Assembly: GCA_002104945.1 (NCBI GenBank)
Contig: MCFH01000087.1
Location: 62,001 to 126,000 of the forward strand
Direction: 5' to 3'
Length of the DNA stretch: 64,000 bases
Source of the DNA: Piromyces finnis
Taxonomy: Eukaryota; Neocallimastigomycota; Neocallimastigomycetes; Neocallimastigales; Neocallimastigaceae
This document shows, piece after piece, positions 1-11,542 of this stretch. The notes under the pieces are model-generated. The model was not told where the DNA came from. It saw only the letters and a program-made list of their open reading frames with translations, and made no database searches. The translations under genes were made by a program, and so were the position numbers. How positions within the stretch are numbered: position 1 is the first letter of the stretch; every line of letters starts with the position of its first letter.

Positions 1-575
1 GTCTTTTTCAAATAATTTTATTCTTCATTTATATCCACATTAATTAAAGCTTACTTAAGGTTTATTATTATTTAAAGTTTATTTTCTGATACTTTTATTC
101 CATTATCCACATATTATTTTGAAATTTTTAAAGGCTTTCAGAAGAGCAGGGCAGTTGGGATATAATGTTTTTCTATATGAGTGAAATATACATTATAATT
201 TTATTATTTTATAATATATAATTGGTATATATTATAATTGATTATGGATTTATAATTGAATTATATTATAATGTTTTTGTATTATAATACTGATTTTATT
301 TTAAATAATTTGAATATTTAAAATTTTGATATTAATGTTATTTATTTAATTATTGGAATTAAATATTTGTGAAAAATTTTTTTTAATATATATTAATAAT
401 ATATTGGAATATATTAATATATATTGTTGAAGTATTGTTAATTCCGATTTTAATTAATTTTGAAATTAATTAAATTTGAAGTAGCAGTAGTTTCCTATGG
501 GGAACAGAGAGGTTCGCGTAATTCCCTCCGGCCTTAAGACTAGCTACGCAGTAGATTTTTGGATTCTCCACCATT
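1..575 (-). mobile_element. Leader of minus-strand LTR element D, body outside window
   Basis: Read on the minus strand, the sequence next to the LTR at 576 begins AA then TGGTGGAGAATCC, very like the primer-binding region of element A (AG then TGGTGGAGAACC at 3259-3270). A GC-richer leader at 480-575 follows, as in a retrotransposon 5' untranslated region. There is no gag frame here; it would lie left of position 1, or the element is truncated. The rest (1-480) is AT-rich and I see no gene in it. Confidence 0.5.
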
Positions 576-1138
576 TGATACGTAGTTAAATATTATCTTT
601 ATTCTATAAATGAATATAGAAAGTGATAATATTTGTATCTAAAAAAAAATGTTTAATAAATAAAAATAAAGAAAATAAAAATAAATGATTTTTATACTTG
701 TTCATTTTCAAGTATTAGTTAGTTTTATAAAATAATGTTTATTTAATTATAAATTTTGATATTTAATAACTCTAGTATTATTAAATATATATATATTTTG
801 TTATTAATACATCTCGGTATGTATATGAATATAATTATAAGTATTATTTTAATAAATTTAATATTATTATCTAATTTTGACGGATTATTAGGAACATTTT
901 TTAAAAATAAGTAATTCTATCACTATTTATACAAAATTATTATTTTAAGATATAATTATAAACAAATATAAACTATTTAATTTAAAAAGAAATAAACAAT
1001 TAAATAAACAAAAAGTTTACGTTTATAATTTTTAATTTAATAATTTTATACATGTTAAATATTTTAAATTTTTATCTATATTTTAATTATTATTATTATT
1101 ATTATTAATTTATAATTTATAAATTTAATTATTTATCA
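576..1138 (-). repeat. Putative 5' LTR of element D
   Basis: On the plus strand it runs from TGATACG to TTATCA. In element sense it starts TGATAAATAAT, the same first bases as the LTR of element A, and ends CGTATCA directly before a TGG-type primer site. The end at 1138 is inferred from the A-like start; no second copy is in the window to confirm it. Confidence 0.5.
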
Positions 1139-2635
1139 GAATGATGTTTTTGTGTCCAATTTATGGACACCCCGAGGGTTAGGTACTTACCTGTGTTTTT
1201 CATTTCTAGCTCGAAAATAAATTCTTTTAATAAATTAAAGAATTTATTATATAAAATATGGTTATAATGAATTTTAAAATTTAAAAATAATGAATTTTTA
1301 TTGCTAAACTATTAAAAAATAATTATTTTTAATAATAAATTTACTTCTTTTAAATATAATATTTGAATATTATATAAAATATTGTAAATAATTATTATTA
1401 AACAATAATTTAAATAAATAAAATATGTTTTTTAAGAATTTTTAATAACACTAACCTAATTAAAACTAAGCTAACGTAAGAACTAACTATAAAGCGTTAG
1501 TATTGTAAAAGGTTTTTATATATGTTAGTTAATAAGTTAAATATAACAAGTTAATTAAGTTAGTTATTACCTCTCTATACGAGTTAATAACTAAATAAAG
1601 TTTTATAAAAAATAATAAAAGACCTAAAATAAATATTATAACACTAAAATAAATATAAACACTTATATAAATATTTTATGAAATAACTTTTACTTAATAA
1701 TTATATTTTAATTATATCTTTTATTTATTAATTATAATTATCTACATTAATTATTATTATAGTTATTAATTTACTTTAATACTAACGCTAAAGTATTTAA
1801 CGTTAGTTTTGACTATACTATTTAACTATATGAGTTTATTTTCTTTACCACTTGATTGGGTAAAGCAAATAAACTTCCTATTTAATTAATAACCATTAAT
1901 ATATGGTTATGCATATATTTGGCCAATAAATGGTGACCAGAATATATGGTTTGTTAAGGATTTAAGGTGATTTGAGGTAAGTTAGGTCAGAATGCCCTAA
2001 CCCTACTTATTAAATTAAGATAAATTATGTTTTTTTTTTTCAAACTTTTATTTATTAATAAATTTATTAATACATTTTATTAATCAAATATGTTATTAAT
2101 CATTAAGTAGAGTTATAAAACTTAATGATTTCTCAAAAAATTAAATTGTTGAATTAATTTCGAGTATTTATAATTTTTTAAATCAATTAATAAATAATTA
2201 TTCTATTTAATAAAGTTACATTAATTATAAAATACATGATTCCAATTTTAATATAATTAACTATTCTATAAATTAAAATATATTAAATATTTATATAATG
2301 ACTTTAAGCTTATGACTTATCTTTATTACTTGCTTAAGTCATTTTGATCATTTGAGGGAGGAATGACTAACTATTTCATTTATTTAAATTTCCTTCCACA
2401 TCAAATGAATAAAGAGATATTATTTAAACTTTAATAAATATAAAGTCTTAATAATTATAATTAATAAATATCTCTAAAAATATTATTAAATAATGTTTTT
2501 ATAAAATATTATTTCTTATTAATTAAATGAATAAAACATTATTTAAATAAATTATCATGAATTCACTAATATTCATGACATGGTTTCAATTGAAATATTT
2601 GTGGGCAAACTTATGGCCACAAATATTTCTTACAA
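1139..2635. other. AT-rich intergenic stretch, no gene seen
   Basis: No convincing coding region. It has a small GC-rich hairpin (GTGTCC at 1152-1157 with GGACAC at 1165-1170), followed by text resembling the LTR of element C near 1210-1230 (CTCGAAAATAAA). A 12-bp inverted repeat (AGCGTTAGTATT, 1493-1504; complement at 1778-1789) could be ends of a short DNA transposon, but I see no target duplication. Confidence 0.4.
2592..2629. repeat. Perfect 13-bp inverted repeat next to element A
   Basis: GAAATATTTGTGG (2592-2604) and its exact complement (2617-2629) flank a 12-base centre. It ends seven bases before the 5' LTR of element A, so it belongs to the pre-insertion target. Function unknown. 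Confidence 0.6.
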
Positions 2636-3256
2636 TGATAAATAATAATTATAAATATATTATAAATTTGATATTAGTAGAAAATTTTATTATAAAATAA
2701 TTATTAAATAATTTTATATAGTTTATTATAAAAATATAATTTACATAAAATCAAATATTTTATAAATTTATATATTTGATTGGGTTAAATTATAAAAATA
2801 ATTTTTAATATAAAGAATAATAATAATTTTTAGTAGAAAATAAGAAGACTTAGATTATTAATAATAAGTTAAATTTTAATAATAGTTAATATAATTAATT
2901 AGTGAATACATAATAATATTTAAAAGACAAAAATAAGTTTTTATATAATAAAAATTATTGTTAAAAAGAGCGTAAAAACAATAAATAAAAGAAAATATAA
3001 AAACGAAATTAAACTTGTCTAATTTGTAATTATTGTGTTAATAATAAATAATATTTTATAGAATAAATCTGGTGTTATTATTCTATATAAATATTATTAA
3101 AATAATAAAACTATTAAAACTATAAAATAACTTAAAATAAATTAATAAAACTAGTAGATATTGTTAAAGCTCGTACAATAGCTGTCGAGATAAAACAATA
3201 TAAGATAACAGAAGAAGTAGTTAAAAAGTTATAATATAACTACCAATCCGTTATCA
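2636..3256 (+). repeat. 5' LTR of element A
   Basis: 621 bp, TGATAA...TTATCA, matching 14225-14845 with one visible difference (G for A near the AGCGTAAG motif in the 3' copy). A diverged relative lies at 36663-37279. Confidence 0.93.
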
Positions 3257-3258
3257 AG

Positions 3259-3270
3259 TGGTGGAGAACC
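3259..3270 (+). other. Primer-binding site of element A
   Basis: TGGTGGAGAACC begins two bases after the LTR. TGG complements the tRNA 3' CCA. The near-identical TGGTGGAGAATCC beside the D LTR suggests a shared tRNA primer; which tRNA I cannot tell. Confidence 0.6.
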
Positions 3271-3356
3271 TCAGTCGTCCCGTGGGAAAGCCGAAAATTT
3301 AAATAATTCCTATTAATTAGTATATTTAGTATAATTATCTTATTTATTTACTAAAT

Positions 3357-4208
3357 ATGACTGAAAATAAAAACAATTTTGAAAGAGCCGCTAGTATGGC
3401 TAAAGAAATAAGCCCTCTTGGCAAGAAAGATACTAAGTTCTTCAGATGGAAAATGGAACTTGAAGATATCTTAGAAGACTTAGCTCTTTCTGAAAAAGAA
3501 AAGAAGAGAATTGCTTTGCTTGCTACTACCGGTAACTCAAAGGATCTTTGTAGTGATATTTATTATGAAGATAGATCCCTATCTTATAATGAATTTATCA
3601 ATAAAATATCTAACTTATTTGAGGATGATAAAACCTCTAATAGAAACCTAAATAAGTTAGAAAAAATAAAAGTAAACAAAAGCTCTGTTAGAGAATTTAA
3701 CCGTTCTTTTAACGACCTTTTGAAAGAAATTAAAGAAAGGGACAAGCCTTCTGAAGAAAGACTTGTTTTTCTTTATACAAAAGCTTTTAATAGGAGAACT
3801 TCTATATTAAATTCTCTTATTAACAAACAACCAAAAACTTTAAAGGATGCTATGGTCATTGCTATTAAAGCAGATGAGCTTCTATCTGCTTATGAAAGTG
3901 ATGATGAATATGTACCCAATAAAAGAACTCAAAACAAAAATAATTATTAAGAGAAAAATAGAAGTTGAAGATAAAACCTCTTATAATAATAACGAAAATA
4001 ATAGTAGTACTGATAATGAAAAGACTACTAAAGAAGAAGCTAAAGAATCAGATCTGGATGCTTTGACCAAAAGCTTTGCCCAGATGAAAATTCATATCTG
4101 CACCGTTGTAACCAGAAAGGACATGATGCCCGCTTCTGCCCAAACGAAATGACCGATGTGAACAAAATCATAGCTACCCTCCTCAAAACCCAAAACCATT
4201 TAAATTAA
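3357..4208 (+). pseudogene. Gag of element A, broken by two indels
   Basis: The first 197 codons (3357-3950) encode a Gag-like helical, charged protein (for example the FNRSFNDLLKEIKERD stretch). That frame stops at 3950, but Gag-like sequence continues in the +1 frame through about 4101 and then returns to the original frame. The return falls inside a CCHC zinc knuckle: TGC (4099-4101) and TGT (4107-4109) are five bases apart instead of six, so one base is missing, and NQKGHDARFC follows. The first shift lies near 3920-3950. Gag ends NHLN at a TAA at 4206-4208. It is probably non-functional here, although the LTRs are young. Confidence 0.75.
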
Positions 4209-4233
4209 ATGGGGGAAGTTCTCAATCTTCCCC
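4199..4233 (+). promoter_or_regulatory. -1 frameshift signal of element A
   Basis: The heptamer T_TTA_AAT (4199-4205) is in the gag frame and is followed directly by the gag stop TAA. After 13 bases comes an 8-base loop (4219-4226) enclosed by GGGGAAG (4212-4218) and CTTCCCC (4227-4233). Slipping back one base leads into FKLNGGSS and the protease frame. Elements B and C have the same geometry. Confidence 0.8.
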
Positions 4234-4433
4234 TTCTAACTCCAAAATTGATAATAACCAAACCCACAACATCAACAACATTAATGAGCAAATCTATGTT
4301 GATGATACACGTGATTCCCATAAAACAAAAAAATTTCCAAATTCTAAAGAAAAATTCTCTGACCCTTTGGTGGATGATCCAATCAATGAAAATGATAAGG
4401 ATTATGTTAAACGTGATCACGTGACAAATACAG
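4203..4433 (+). CDS. 5' part of element A protease frame, split by B
   Basis: Reached by the -1 shift at 4199-4205, this frame runs without stops to the insertion point of element B. It resumes at 12117 in the same phase, because B plus one target copy is 7683 bases, a multiple of three. The segment is a polar linker (NQTHNINNINEQIYVDD) with no recognisable domain. Confidence 0.7.
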
Positions 4434-5003
4434 TGATATGAAATTAATATGTCTAGCTACATATTAGCCAATATTTAAAATAATTTTTATTATTTAAAAT
4501 ATTCAATTTCATCTTTAGAAATTTATATATAATATTTCATAATAATAATATAATAATTGATATATATTATAATACATTATTTATATATTAGTTATAGAAT
4601 TCATGTACATATTTCATTATATTCTTAAATATTAATATTATATATTAGTATTAATTTTATTGTAATACTTATTTGTATTACATTACCTTTCCTTATATAG
4701 TAATATTTCATATAAAATGTAAAATATATAATATTATATCCTATTTAATTATTATTCATATATTATGAATACATTACATTATATAATTGATATTCAATTA
4801 TAGGAATTTTATAATATAAAAATATTCATGTAAAAATAATTAATAATTAGAAAGGGAAGAGCTTTAATAATTAATAAGAAAATATTATAAGTGAAATTAT
4901 TAATAAGAGAGAAGTTAATAGTAATAAAATATTTTTCACCTAATATAATAAATTATAAATAAACTAATATTAAATTACTACAACATAAAAGAAACTTATA
5001 TCA
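4434..5003 (+). repeat. 5' LTR of element B
   Basis: 570 bp, TGATAT...ATATCA; I find no difference from the 3' copy at 11543-12112. A degraded relative in reverse orientation lies at 43344-43626. Confidence 0.95.
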
Positions 5004-5842
5004 AATTGGTGCGAAGTGTGAGGTTGTAGAATAAAAGATATTAATATTAGTTAATTAAATCTATAATATAGGTGAATTTAATTATTTAGTTTGAGTGTTT
5101 TATTATTAAGTGGAAAATAAACGCGATATTATTGAATTGAATTAATTGTTATTTTTATTTTCTTTATTTTACCTTTGTATTTTGTGAAATTTAGAGTATT
5201 TACTTTAGTCAAGTTATATTCTAATATCCACAAGAATATTATTATTAATACAATTTTATTATTTTTATATAATTGAATAAGAGAAACTGGGGAAATCGGA
5301 CCAGAATAAAAACGATTAATCTTTTATTCATATATGTTTATTAGTTGGTAGATTATTTATTTTATTTTTATTCAATAGTTTGAAAAGTTTTATGTTATAT
5401 TACTATATAACATTATATTATATATAAAGAATTTTATATTTAAGAATTATTATTACATATTTTATAATATTTTTACTTATTTTATAATATCTGATTAAGC
5501 TTACTACCAACTATATTAGTTATAGTGAGTTTTATTTTAAAGAAATTTTCATATTATTTTAAGTGAATTAAAATATTGTATTCTCTTACTTATTTTAATT
5601 CTAATTATTTTATAATTATCATTATCTAAGTGAATTAAAATATTGTATCTTCTTACTTATTTTAATTCTAACTATTTTAATTATTTTATTTTATTTTATT
5701 TTATTTAAAGAGAATTAAAATATTGTATTATTTACATTATTTTAATCTTATAATTAAGAATTACATTTATTTTTATTTTATTTTTTTTTTTTATTTCATA
5801 TAATATTACCAATTAATTATTTATTCTATTTTCAATTCAATA
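5004..5842 (+). other. Leader of element B with primer-binding site
   Basis: AAT then TGGTGCGAAGTG (from 5007) follows the LTR and fits a tRNA primer site, different in sequence from that of A and D. The remaining ~820 bases are AT-rich leader with a repeated block (AGTGAATTAAAATATTGTAT-like units near 5562, 5630 and 5710). No gene is seen here. Confidence 0.65.
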
Positions 5843-6772
5843 ATGGGTGAATTTAAAATTCCACTTCCAACAATTGGAGGAACTAACCAAGATGTAGATA
5901 CCTGGGTGGATCTTTTAGAAAATTGGTTAGCTATAGAAAAGGTAGCTAATGAAGATATCTACCGTTATATTTTGGCTAGTACGCGTGAAGAAGCTACCAA
6001 AGCGATTCTGGAACATAGGAGAAAAGTAAATAGAGACTTATCTCTTAATGAATGTAAAGTAATACTTATGAAGAAATATCATTCAAACAATGATAAAGCT
6101 GCCAAATTTAGGAAATTAAAAATGTTAAAAATTGAAGTTAATGAAAATGTATTAGAATTTGATAAAAAGTTTATGAAGCTTTATGATGATCTGCCAGATG
6201 AATTCAAAGACAAGATTTCTGTGTATGACTATGAATTCGCTCTAGTTGCACAAGATGATGTTTATGAAAAGGTTGCATTCGCAGATCCAAAATCAATTGA
6301 AGATGCTATGGGGATTGCTGAAAGATATTATGAAATTCATAATGGTCCAAATCTTAGAGCTAGTACTTCGTCTATGAACTACCGTCGTACTAATAATAAC
6401 AATTATAATAATTCGAATTATACTTATAGTAGGCCTAGATATTCGAATAATTACAATAATTACAATCCTCCACATAATATTAAAGTAAATAATAATGTTA
6501 ATAATAATAGTAATAATAATGGTAATAATGTTAATTATAGTAAAAGCTATAATAGTATGAATAATGGTGCTAGTACACAATATTCTAATATATCAAATTC
6601 TAATAATAATACAAGATTAACTACTAGCATTAATAATCAAAATGATGAAATGAATGATTTGATTAACGGAATGCAGAACTTACACATAAAGACCTGTTAT
6701 TTCTGCCATGAACCAGGTCATATTGCCAGATTTTGCCCACACATGAACTCTACATATTATACAAAAAACTAG
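5843..6772 (+). CDS. gag: Gag polyprotein of element B
   Basis: The 309-residue Gag would form the particle that packages the element RNA. The first ~170 residues are the conserved helical capsid-like part of Ty3/gypsy Gag (opening MGEFKIPLPTIGG). An asparagine/tyrosine-rich linker follows at about 175-260. Near the C-terminus is a CCHC zinc knuckle, C-YF-C-HEPG-H-IARF-C (about residues 284-297). The frame ends at TAG 6770-6772, directly after the slippery heptamer. Pol overlaps the last 40 bases in the -1 frame, so Gag is the major product and Gag-Pol the minor one. Confidence 0.9.
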   Translation: MGEFKIPLPTIGGTNQDVDTWVDLLENWLAIEKVANEDIYRYILASTREEATKAILEHRRKVNRDLSLNECKVILMKKYHSNNDKAAKFRKLKMLKIEVNENVLEFDKKFMKLYDDLPDEFKDKISVYDYEFALVAQDDVYEKVAFADPKSIEDAMGIAERYYEIHNGPNLRASTSSMNYRRTNNNNYNNSNYTYSRPRYSNNYNNYNPPHNIKVNNNVNNNSNNNGNNVNYSKSYNSMNNGASTQYSNISNSNNNTRLTTSINNQNDEMNDLINGMQNLHIKTCYFCHEPGHIARFCPHMNSTYYTKN

Positions 6773-9700
6773 GTTATGGAAGAGGGCAAACTTCCGTTAA
6801 TCAAACTGCCAACACTAATAATAACTATTACTATAATAATAATAATACAATGAATCCCGATGTTACAGCAACTACTTATTCACCTAATTATGAAGCTATT
6901 GTTGCTGCAGCTAAAAGACATCGAGATGAGAAATTAAAAGCTAAAAATCCATATTCCAGAATTCCTAATACAGAAAGAGAAAAGAATAATTTTAAAAATA
7001 TTAATACTAATATTAACACTAATAATAACATTAATAATATGAATAAAACTAATTTAAATAATAATATGAATAATAACAATTTTAATAATATGAATAGCAA
7101 TATGACAAATGAAAATAATTTTAACAATAATATTAGTAATAATTTTGATGATATCTATAATAATAATTTTAATACCAATAATAATACTAATAATTCTAGT
7201 AATAATTTTAACAATAATAATTTAAATAATAATGATAATAATAATATTAATAACAATATCAATATCAATAATAAAAATAATTATAGCAATATTAAAGATA
7301 ACACTTCGGATAATAATAATAATGAAAAAGATATAAATAATAATATAAAATTGAATAATAATATTAATGATAATTCAATTGATAAGAATAATAAAACCAG
7401 GAAAGTAAATTTTAAATTAGAAAATGAAGATAAATCAAAGAAAAATAAGACTACTAGTTTAAATACCGATATAGATATGAAAGAAGCTAATAAGGTAAAG
7501 AAAACGCGTAAAAACACGCGTATAAATGAAGAATCCACTTTGGAAAATATATTACCTAGTGATAATTCTAATAGTATAAAAACAAAAACTTCAATCCAAA
7601 TGCTAAAAGATTCAGAAGAATATAATATATGTACCGATTTATTAAATACTCCAGCTAATATTACTTTTGGACAACTTTTAGGTGTTAGTAAAACGTCCAA
7701 AGCTGAATTAATTAAGGGATTAAAGAATTTAAAGTTGGATAATATTACTATTAGTACCACTGAAGTTGATGAAAATAATAATAATTTGTATAAATTAAAT
7801 AATAATTTCATTAATATCGATGGAAGAACCAAAGTAAACGATCATGATGTTGCAGTTGTTCATGGTACAATCAATTCCCATTCAGCAGCTATATTTATTG
7901 ATGCATGTAGTAATACAAATTTAATTACGCGCTCCTTTTTAGATAATAAAATTAAAGATTTTGAAATTGTAGGACAAATTAGAGGAAGAATAAGACAAGC
8001 AATGGTTGATGATGTTGCTAGAGTATATGATCTAGTGAAACTTCATGTAAAAATAGGCAAAATTGAATTTGATTCTATATTTAGAATATCAGATAAAAAC
8101 GATTCATTTTATGATGCTATTATTGGATTTAAAACACAAAATGAAAATCGCATTATGATTGATACAGTTGATAAAACATTAATTTTGAAATCTTCTGATA
8201 ATAAATTTATTCCTATTGTTGATGTTGAAGATATTTCTATATTTCAATCCCAAGCTCTTTCTTGCTATTCCAATGATGTAGAAGATATTTATTTTGATTA
8301 TGAAGATATAACCGCTAGTACTATTTTAGCTGTAGTTGAAGAAAATAGATCTAACAAAATAGAAAATAATAATAATAATAAAATGGATATTATTAATAAT
8401 ATAATTTCTAATATCAAAGTTGATAACGATGTTGATAAAAATTTATTTAGTTCTCTTCTTAAAAATTTTAATGATGTTATTGCTGTATCTTCTGATGATT
8501 TGGAACCATCAAATTTGTTACCACACCACATTATTTTGGAGGATAATGTGCGCCCTATTAAACAAAAAGCTTATAATATTTCACAAGTTCAATTATCAGG
8601 TTTAAAAGAAGAATTAGAAAAACTAATTAATAAAGGTCTAATTGAACCGTCTCATTCTCCGTGGGCTTCTCCAGTGGTTATGGTTAAGAAGAAAAATGGA
8701 AAATGGCGCCTTTGCATTGATTTTAGAAAATTAAATAATGTAACTGTTAAAGATGCATACGCCCTACCTAAAATCAAAGAAATTTTTGACTCACTTAAAG
8801 ATTCAAAAATCTTTTCAACAATCGATTTATTTAGTGGATATCATCAAATTCCTATGTTCAAAGAAGATATGGATAAAACTTCTTTTACCACTAAATTTGG
8901 TAACTATTATTTTAAAGTTATGCCTTTTGGATTAACTAATGCTCCTGCCACTTTTCAGCGCGAAATGAATCGTATCTTTTTCGATTTAATTAATGAATGT
9001 GTTCAAATATATTTAGATGATATTATTATTTATTCTCCTAGTTTTGAAAATCATATTAATGACTTAAGAAAAGTTTTTACTATTTTACGTAATAACAAAT
9101 TAAAGTTAAATATTGAGAAATGTTCTTTTTGTCAACTTGAAATAGAGGCTTTAGGTCATCGGGTTACTATTGATGGTTTACTTCCTTTGGAAAAGAAAGT
9201 CGCATCTATTAAAGAAATGAACCCACCACGAGATATTTCTGAACTACGTTCATTTTTAGGTATGACTAGTTATTACAGAAATTTTATTGAAAATTATTCT
9301 GCTATTGCAGCTCCTCTTTGCAAACTATTAAAGAAAAAAATTAAATATGAATGGACAGAAATTCAAGAACAAAGTTTCAGAAATCTGATATATTGCCTAG
9401 TTAATGCACCAATTCTTTGTTTTCCTAAATTTGATGTTCCTTTTATAATTAGATCTGATGCTTGTGGATATGGAATTGGTGGTGTTTTACTACAGTTATA
9501 TGATGACAATATTGAGCATCCAGTTTATTTTGTTAGTAGAAGTATTAAGAAAACGGAAGAAAATTATACCACTACTGAATTAGAAGGTACTGCTGCTTAT
9601 TATTGTCTTTTACAATTTGAACCATATATTCTAGGGAATCCATTTCAAACCATTCTTTATACTGATCATGAACCTTTAGTTCCCATCATTAAGAAAGGAG

Positions 9701-11196
9701 AACCGAATACAAAGAAACATCAACGCTGGTGTGATAAATTTAGTCAATTAAAAGTTAATATTATTTATCAACCAGGAAAAGCTAATAAAATTGCTGATGC
9801 TTTATCCAGAATAACTTTGAAAGAGAATTTAATTGTTAACACTACTATTTCTGATGGTAATGACAATAATAATAAAGATGAGAATAATAGTAACATTAAT
9901 AAGCTTATTGCTAATAATTTGGATAATTTGGAAATTAATAATAATAATAATAATAATGATAATAATAATAATAATATCAATAATATCGATATTTCCAACA
10001 AAACCAATAGTTCCAATTTTACCGAGGAGGAGAACGAAAAATTTGTTTCCGATTTTATGAAAAAATTTTTAAATGATAAAATTGTCACTATTGACAATAA
10101 ATTATATTTCAAGGATAATAATAATTTTAGGGAGATTATTGATGACCCTTACACTAAAATTAAAATAATTGCAAAAGAGCATAGAATTGGACATGAAGGA
10201 GTACAGAAAACTTATGAAAGAATCAAAAACAAATTTTATTGGAAAAATTTAATCATTGATGTAAAAAAATATGTCTCCTTATGTAAAATATGTCAGTTAA
10301 ATAAATCTGAGCCATTACCAAAGCCGACAGAAAAGTTTAGAACTCCTGTAGAAGCACCCTTTGTCAGACTTGGTCTTGATATTATAGGTCCATTAAGAGA
10401 AACCACACTTGGGAATAAATATATAATGGTATGTGTGGATTACTTTACAAAATGGGTGGAAGCAAAACCAGTTAGAACTACTACTTCTCAAGACGTAACT
10501 AATTTCTTAGTTGAAGTATTTAGTAGGCATGGAACTCCACAATTAATAATAACAGATAATGGTGTACAATTTGTTTCAGAGTACACAAAAATATTTGTAG
10601 ATCTTTATGATGTATACATTCATTTCATTAGTACATACCATCCGGAATCTAATGGACTGGTGGAAAACAGAAACAGAGAAATTGGTAAGCAATTAAGAAA
10701 TTTCTCTGATAACAATGAAAACTGGGATGTATTGTTACCAATTGCATTATGGGCTATTCGAACTTGTAAATCTGTTTCTACTGGTTATTCAAGTTTTGAA
10801 CTCTTGTATGGAAGATCAGAAAATATTCCAATTGATATAAATATAAGAAATTCAATATTAAGTATAGAAGAAAGATCAATAGAAGAATTATTAATGGAAA
10901 GATTTATAGACCACGCCAAATGGGTAAAACAAGCTGCCAGTAAAATGCTAGGGACGATAAATTATTGGAAAAGTAGAAGATTAGCTCAACAAAGTATGAA
11001 CAATAAAAATAACTACAAAATAGGGGATAAGGTAAAGATTAGGAACCAACAAAGAAACAAGTTAGAACCCTATTTTATTGGTCCTTTTATTATTAGAGAA
11101 ATATCTTGGAACACAGCTAAATTACAAGATGAACTGACGGGACAATATTTAGAAAGAAATGTCCATTTTAAAAATATATTACCATTCAGGGAGTAG
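6733..11196 (+). CDS. pol: Pol polyprotein of element B (PR-RT-RH-IN)
   Basis: Translation really enters near 6767 by -1 frameshift, so the ATG at 6733 is probably not used. Order: a very asparagine-rich spacer (about 30-240); the short motif ITFGQLLGVS; a retropepsin-like protease whose active site reads IDAC (about 387-390) instead of DT/SG; reverse transcriptase with YLDD (about 759); RNase H (SDAC at about 908, TTTELEG); an asparagine-rich spacer (about 1045-1090); integrase with an HHCC finger (HRIGHEG...CKICQ, from about 1147); and the DDE core (LDIIGPL at 1215, TDNG at 1273, VENRNRE at 1310). It makes and integrates the element's cDNA. There is no chromodomain. Confidence 0.93.
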   Translation: MPTHELYILYKKLGYGRGQTSVNQTANTNNNYYYNNNNTMNPDVTATTYSPNYEAIVAAAKRHRDEKLKAKNPYSRIPNTEREKNNFKNINTNINTNNNINNMNKTNLNNNMNNNNFNNMNSNMTNENNFNNNISNNFDDIYNNNFNTNNNTNNSSNNFNNNNLNNNDNNNINNNININNKNNYSNIKDNTSDNNNNEKDINNNIKLNNNINDNSIDKNNKTRKVNFKLENEDKSKKNKTTSLNTDIDMKEANKVKKTRKNTRINEESTLENILPSDNSNSIKTKTSIQMLKDSEEYNICTDLLNTPANITFGQLLGVSKTSKAELIKGLKNLKLDNITISTTEVDENNNNLYKLNNNFINIDGRTKVNDHDVAVVHGTINSHSAAIFIDACSNTNLITRSFLDNKIKDFEIVGQIRGRIRQAMVDDVARVYDLVKLHVKIGKIEFDSIFRISDKNDSFYDAIIGFKTQNENRIMIDTVDKTLILKSSDNKFIPIVDVEDISIFQSQALSCYSNDVEDIYFDYEDITASTILAVVEENRSNKIENNNNNKMDIINNIISNIKVDNDVDKNLFSSLLKNFNDVIAVSSDDLEPSNLLPHHIILEDNVRPIKQKAYNISQVQLSGLKEELEKLINKGLIEPSHSPWASPVVMVKKKNGKWRLCIDFRKLNNVTVKDAYALPKIKEIFDSLKDSKIFSTIDLFSGYHQIPMFKEDMDKTSFTTKFGNYYFKVMPFGLTNAPATFQREMNRIFFDLINECVQIYLDDIIIYSPSFENHINDLRKVFTILRNNKLKLNIEKCSFCQLEIEALGHRVTIDGLLPLEKKVASIKEMNPPRDISELRSFLGMTSYYRNFIENYSAIAAPLCKLLKKKIKYEWTEIQEQSFRNLIYCLVNAPILCFPKFDVPFIIRSDACGYGIGGVLLQLYDDNIEHPVYFVSRSIKKTEENYTTTELEGTAAYYCLLQFEPYILGNPFQTILYTDHEPLVPIIKKGEPNTKKHQRWCDKFSQLKVNIIYQPGKANKIADALSRITLKENLIVNTTISDGNDNNNKDENNSNINKLIANNLDNLEINNNNNNNDNNNNNINNIDISNKTNSSNFTEEENEKFVSDFMKKFLNDKIVTIDNKLYFKDNNNFREIIDDPYTKIKIIAKEHRIGHEGVQKTYERIKNKFYWKNLIIDVKKYVSLCKICQLNKSEPLPKPTEKFRTPVEAPFVRLGLDIIGPLRETTLGNKYIMVCVDYFTKWVEAKPVRTTTSQDVTNFLVEVFSRHGTPQLIITDNGVQFVSEYTKIFVDLYDVYIHFISTYHPESNGLVENRNREIGKQLRNFSDNNENWDVLLPIALWAIRTCKSVSTGYSSFELLYGRSENIPIDINIRNSILSIEERSIEELLMERFIDHAKWVKQAASKMLGTINYWKSRRLAQQSMNNKNNYKIGDKVKIRNQQRNKLEPYFIGPFIIREISWNTAKLQDELTGQYLERNVHFKNILPFRE
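6763..6796 (+). promoter_or_regulatory. -1 frameshift signal of element B
   Basis: A canonical A_AAA_AAC heptamer (6763-6769) in the gag frame touches the gag stop TAG. After a 7-base spacer comes TGGAAG (6777-6782), an 8-base loop (6783-6790) and CTTCCG (6791-6796), six pairs counting a U-G closing pair. Slippage continues as KKLGYG in the pol frame. Confidence 0.88.
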
Positions 11197-11542
11197 AAAT
11201 AAAATGAAATAAAATTATAAATGTATTAAAATATATATATACTAACTATATAAGTATATAATTATAATAATAAGTAAGAGGAAGATTGATAACTTAGTAG
11301 ATTAATAATTATATTAATTATTAATAATAATAGAAAGATATATACATATATATATAAACAAAACAAAAAAAAAAAAAAAAAAAAAATTTTTAAATATAAA
11401 AATTTTTATAAAAATTTTTAATTTTTTTTTATATAATTATAAAAATATTTCAATATAAATTTTATTAAATTATTTCGCATATAATTATTTTAATTATATC
11501 AAATAATTAATAATTATAGCTCAATTCTAGCAGGGAAGTTTC
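11197..11542 (+). other. 3' untranslated region and polypurine tract of B
   Basis: AT-rich 3' region with an A-tract (about 11366-11386). It ends in CAGGGAAGTTTC just before the 3' LTR, the expected plus-strand primer position. No gene. Confidence 0.7.

Noticed and set aside
1493-1789. Possible small DNA transposon with 12-bp inverted ends
   Set aside because: Only 12 bases match in very AT-rich DNA, with no target duplication or second copy.
6293-10112. Long antisense frames opposite gag and pol of element B
   Set aside because: Isoleucine/leucine-rich mirrors of asparagine-rich coding sequence, not independent genes.
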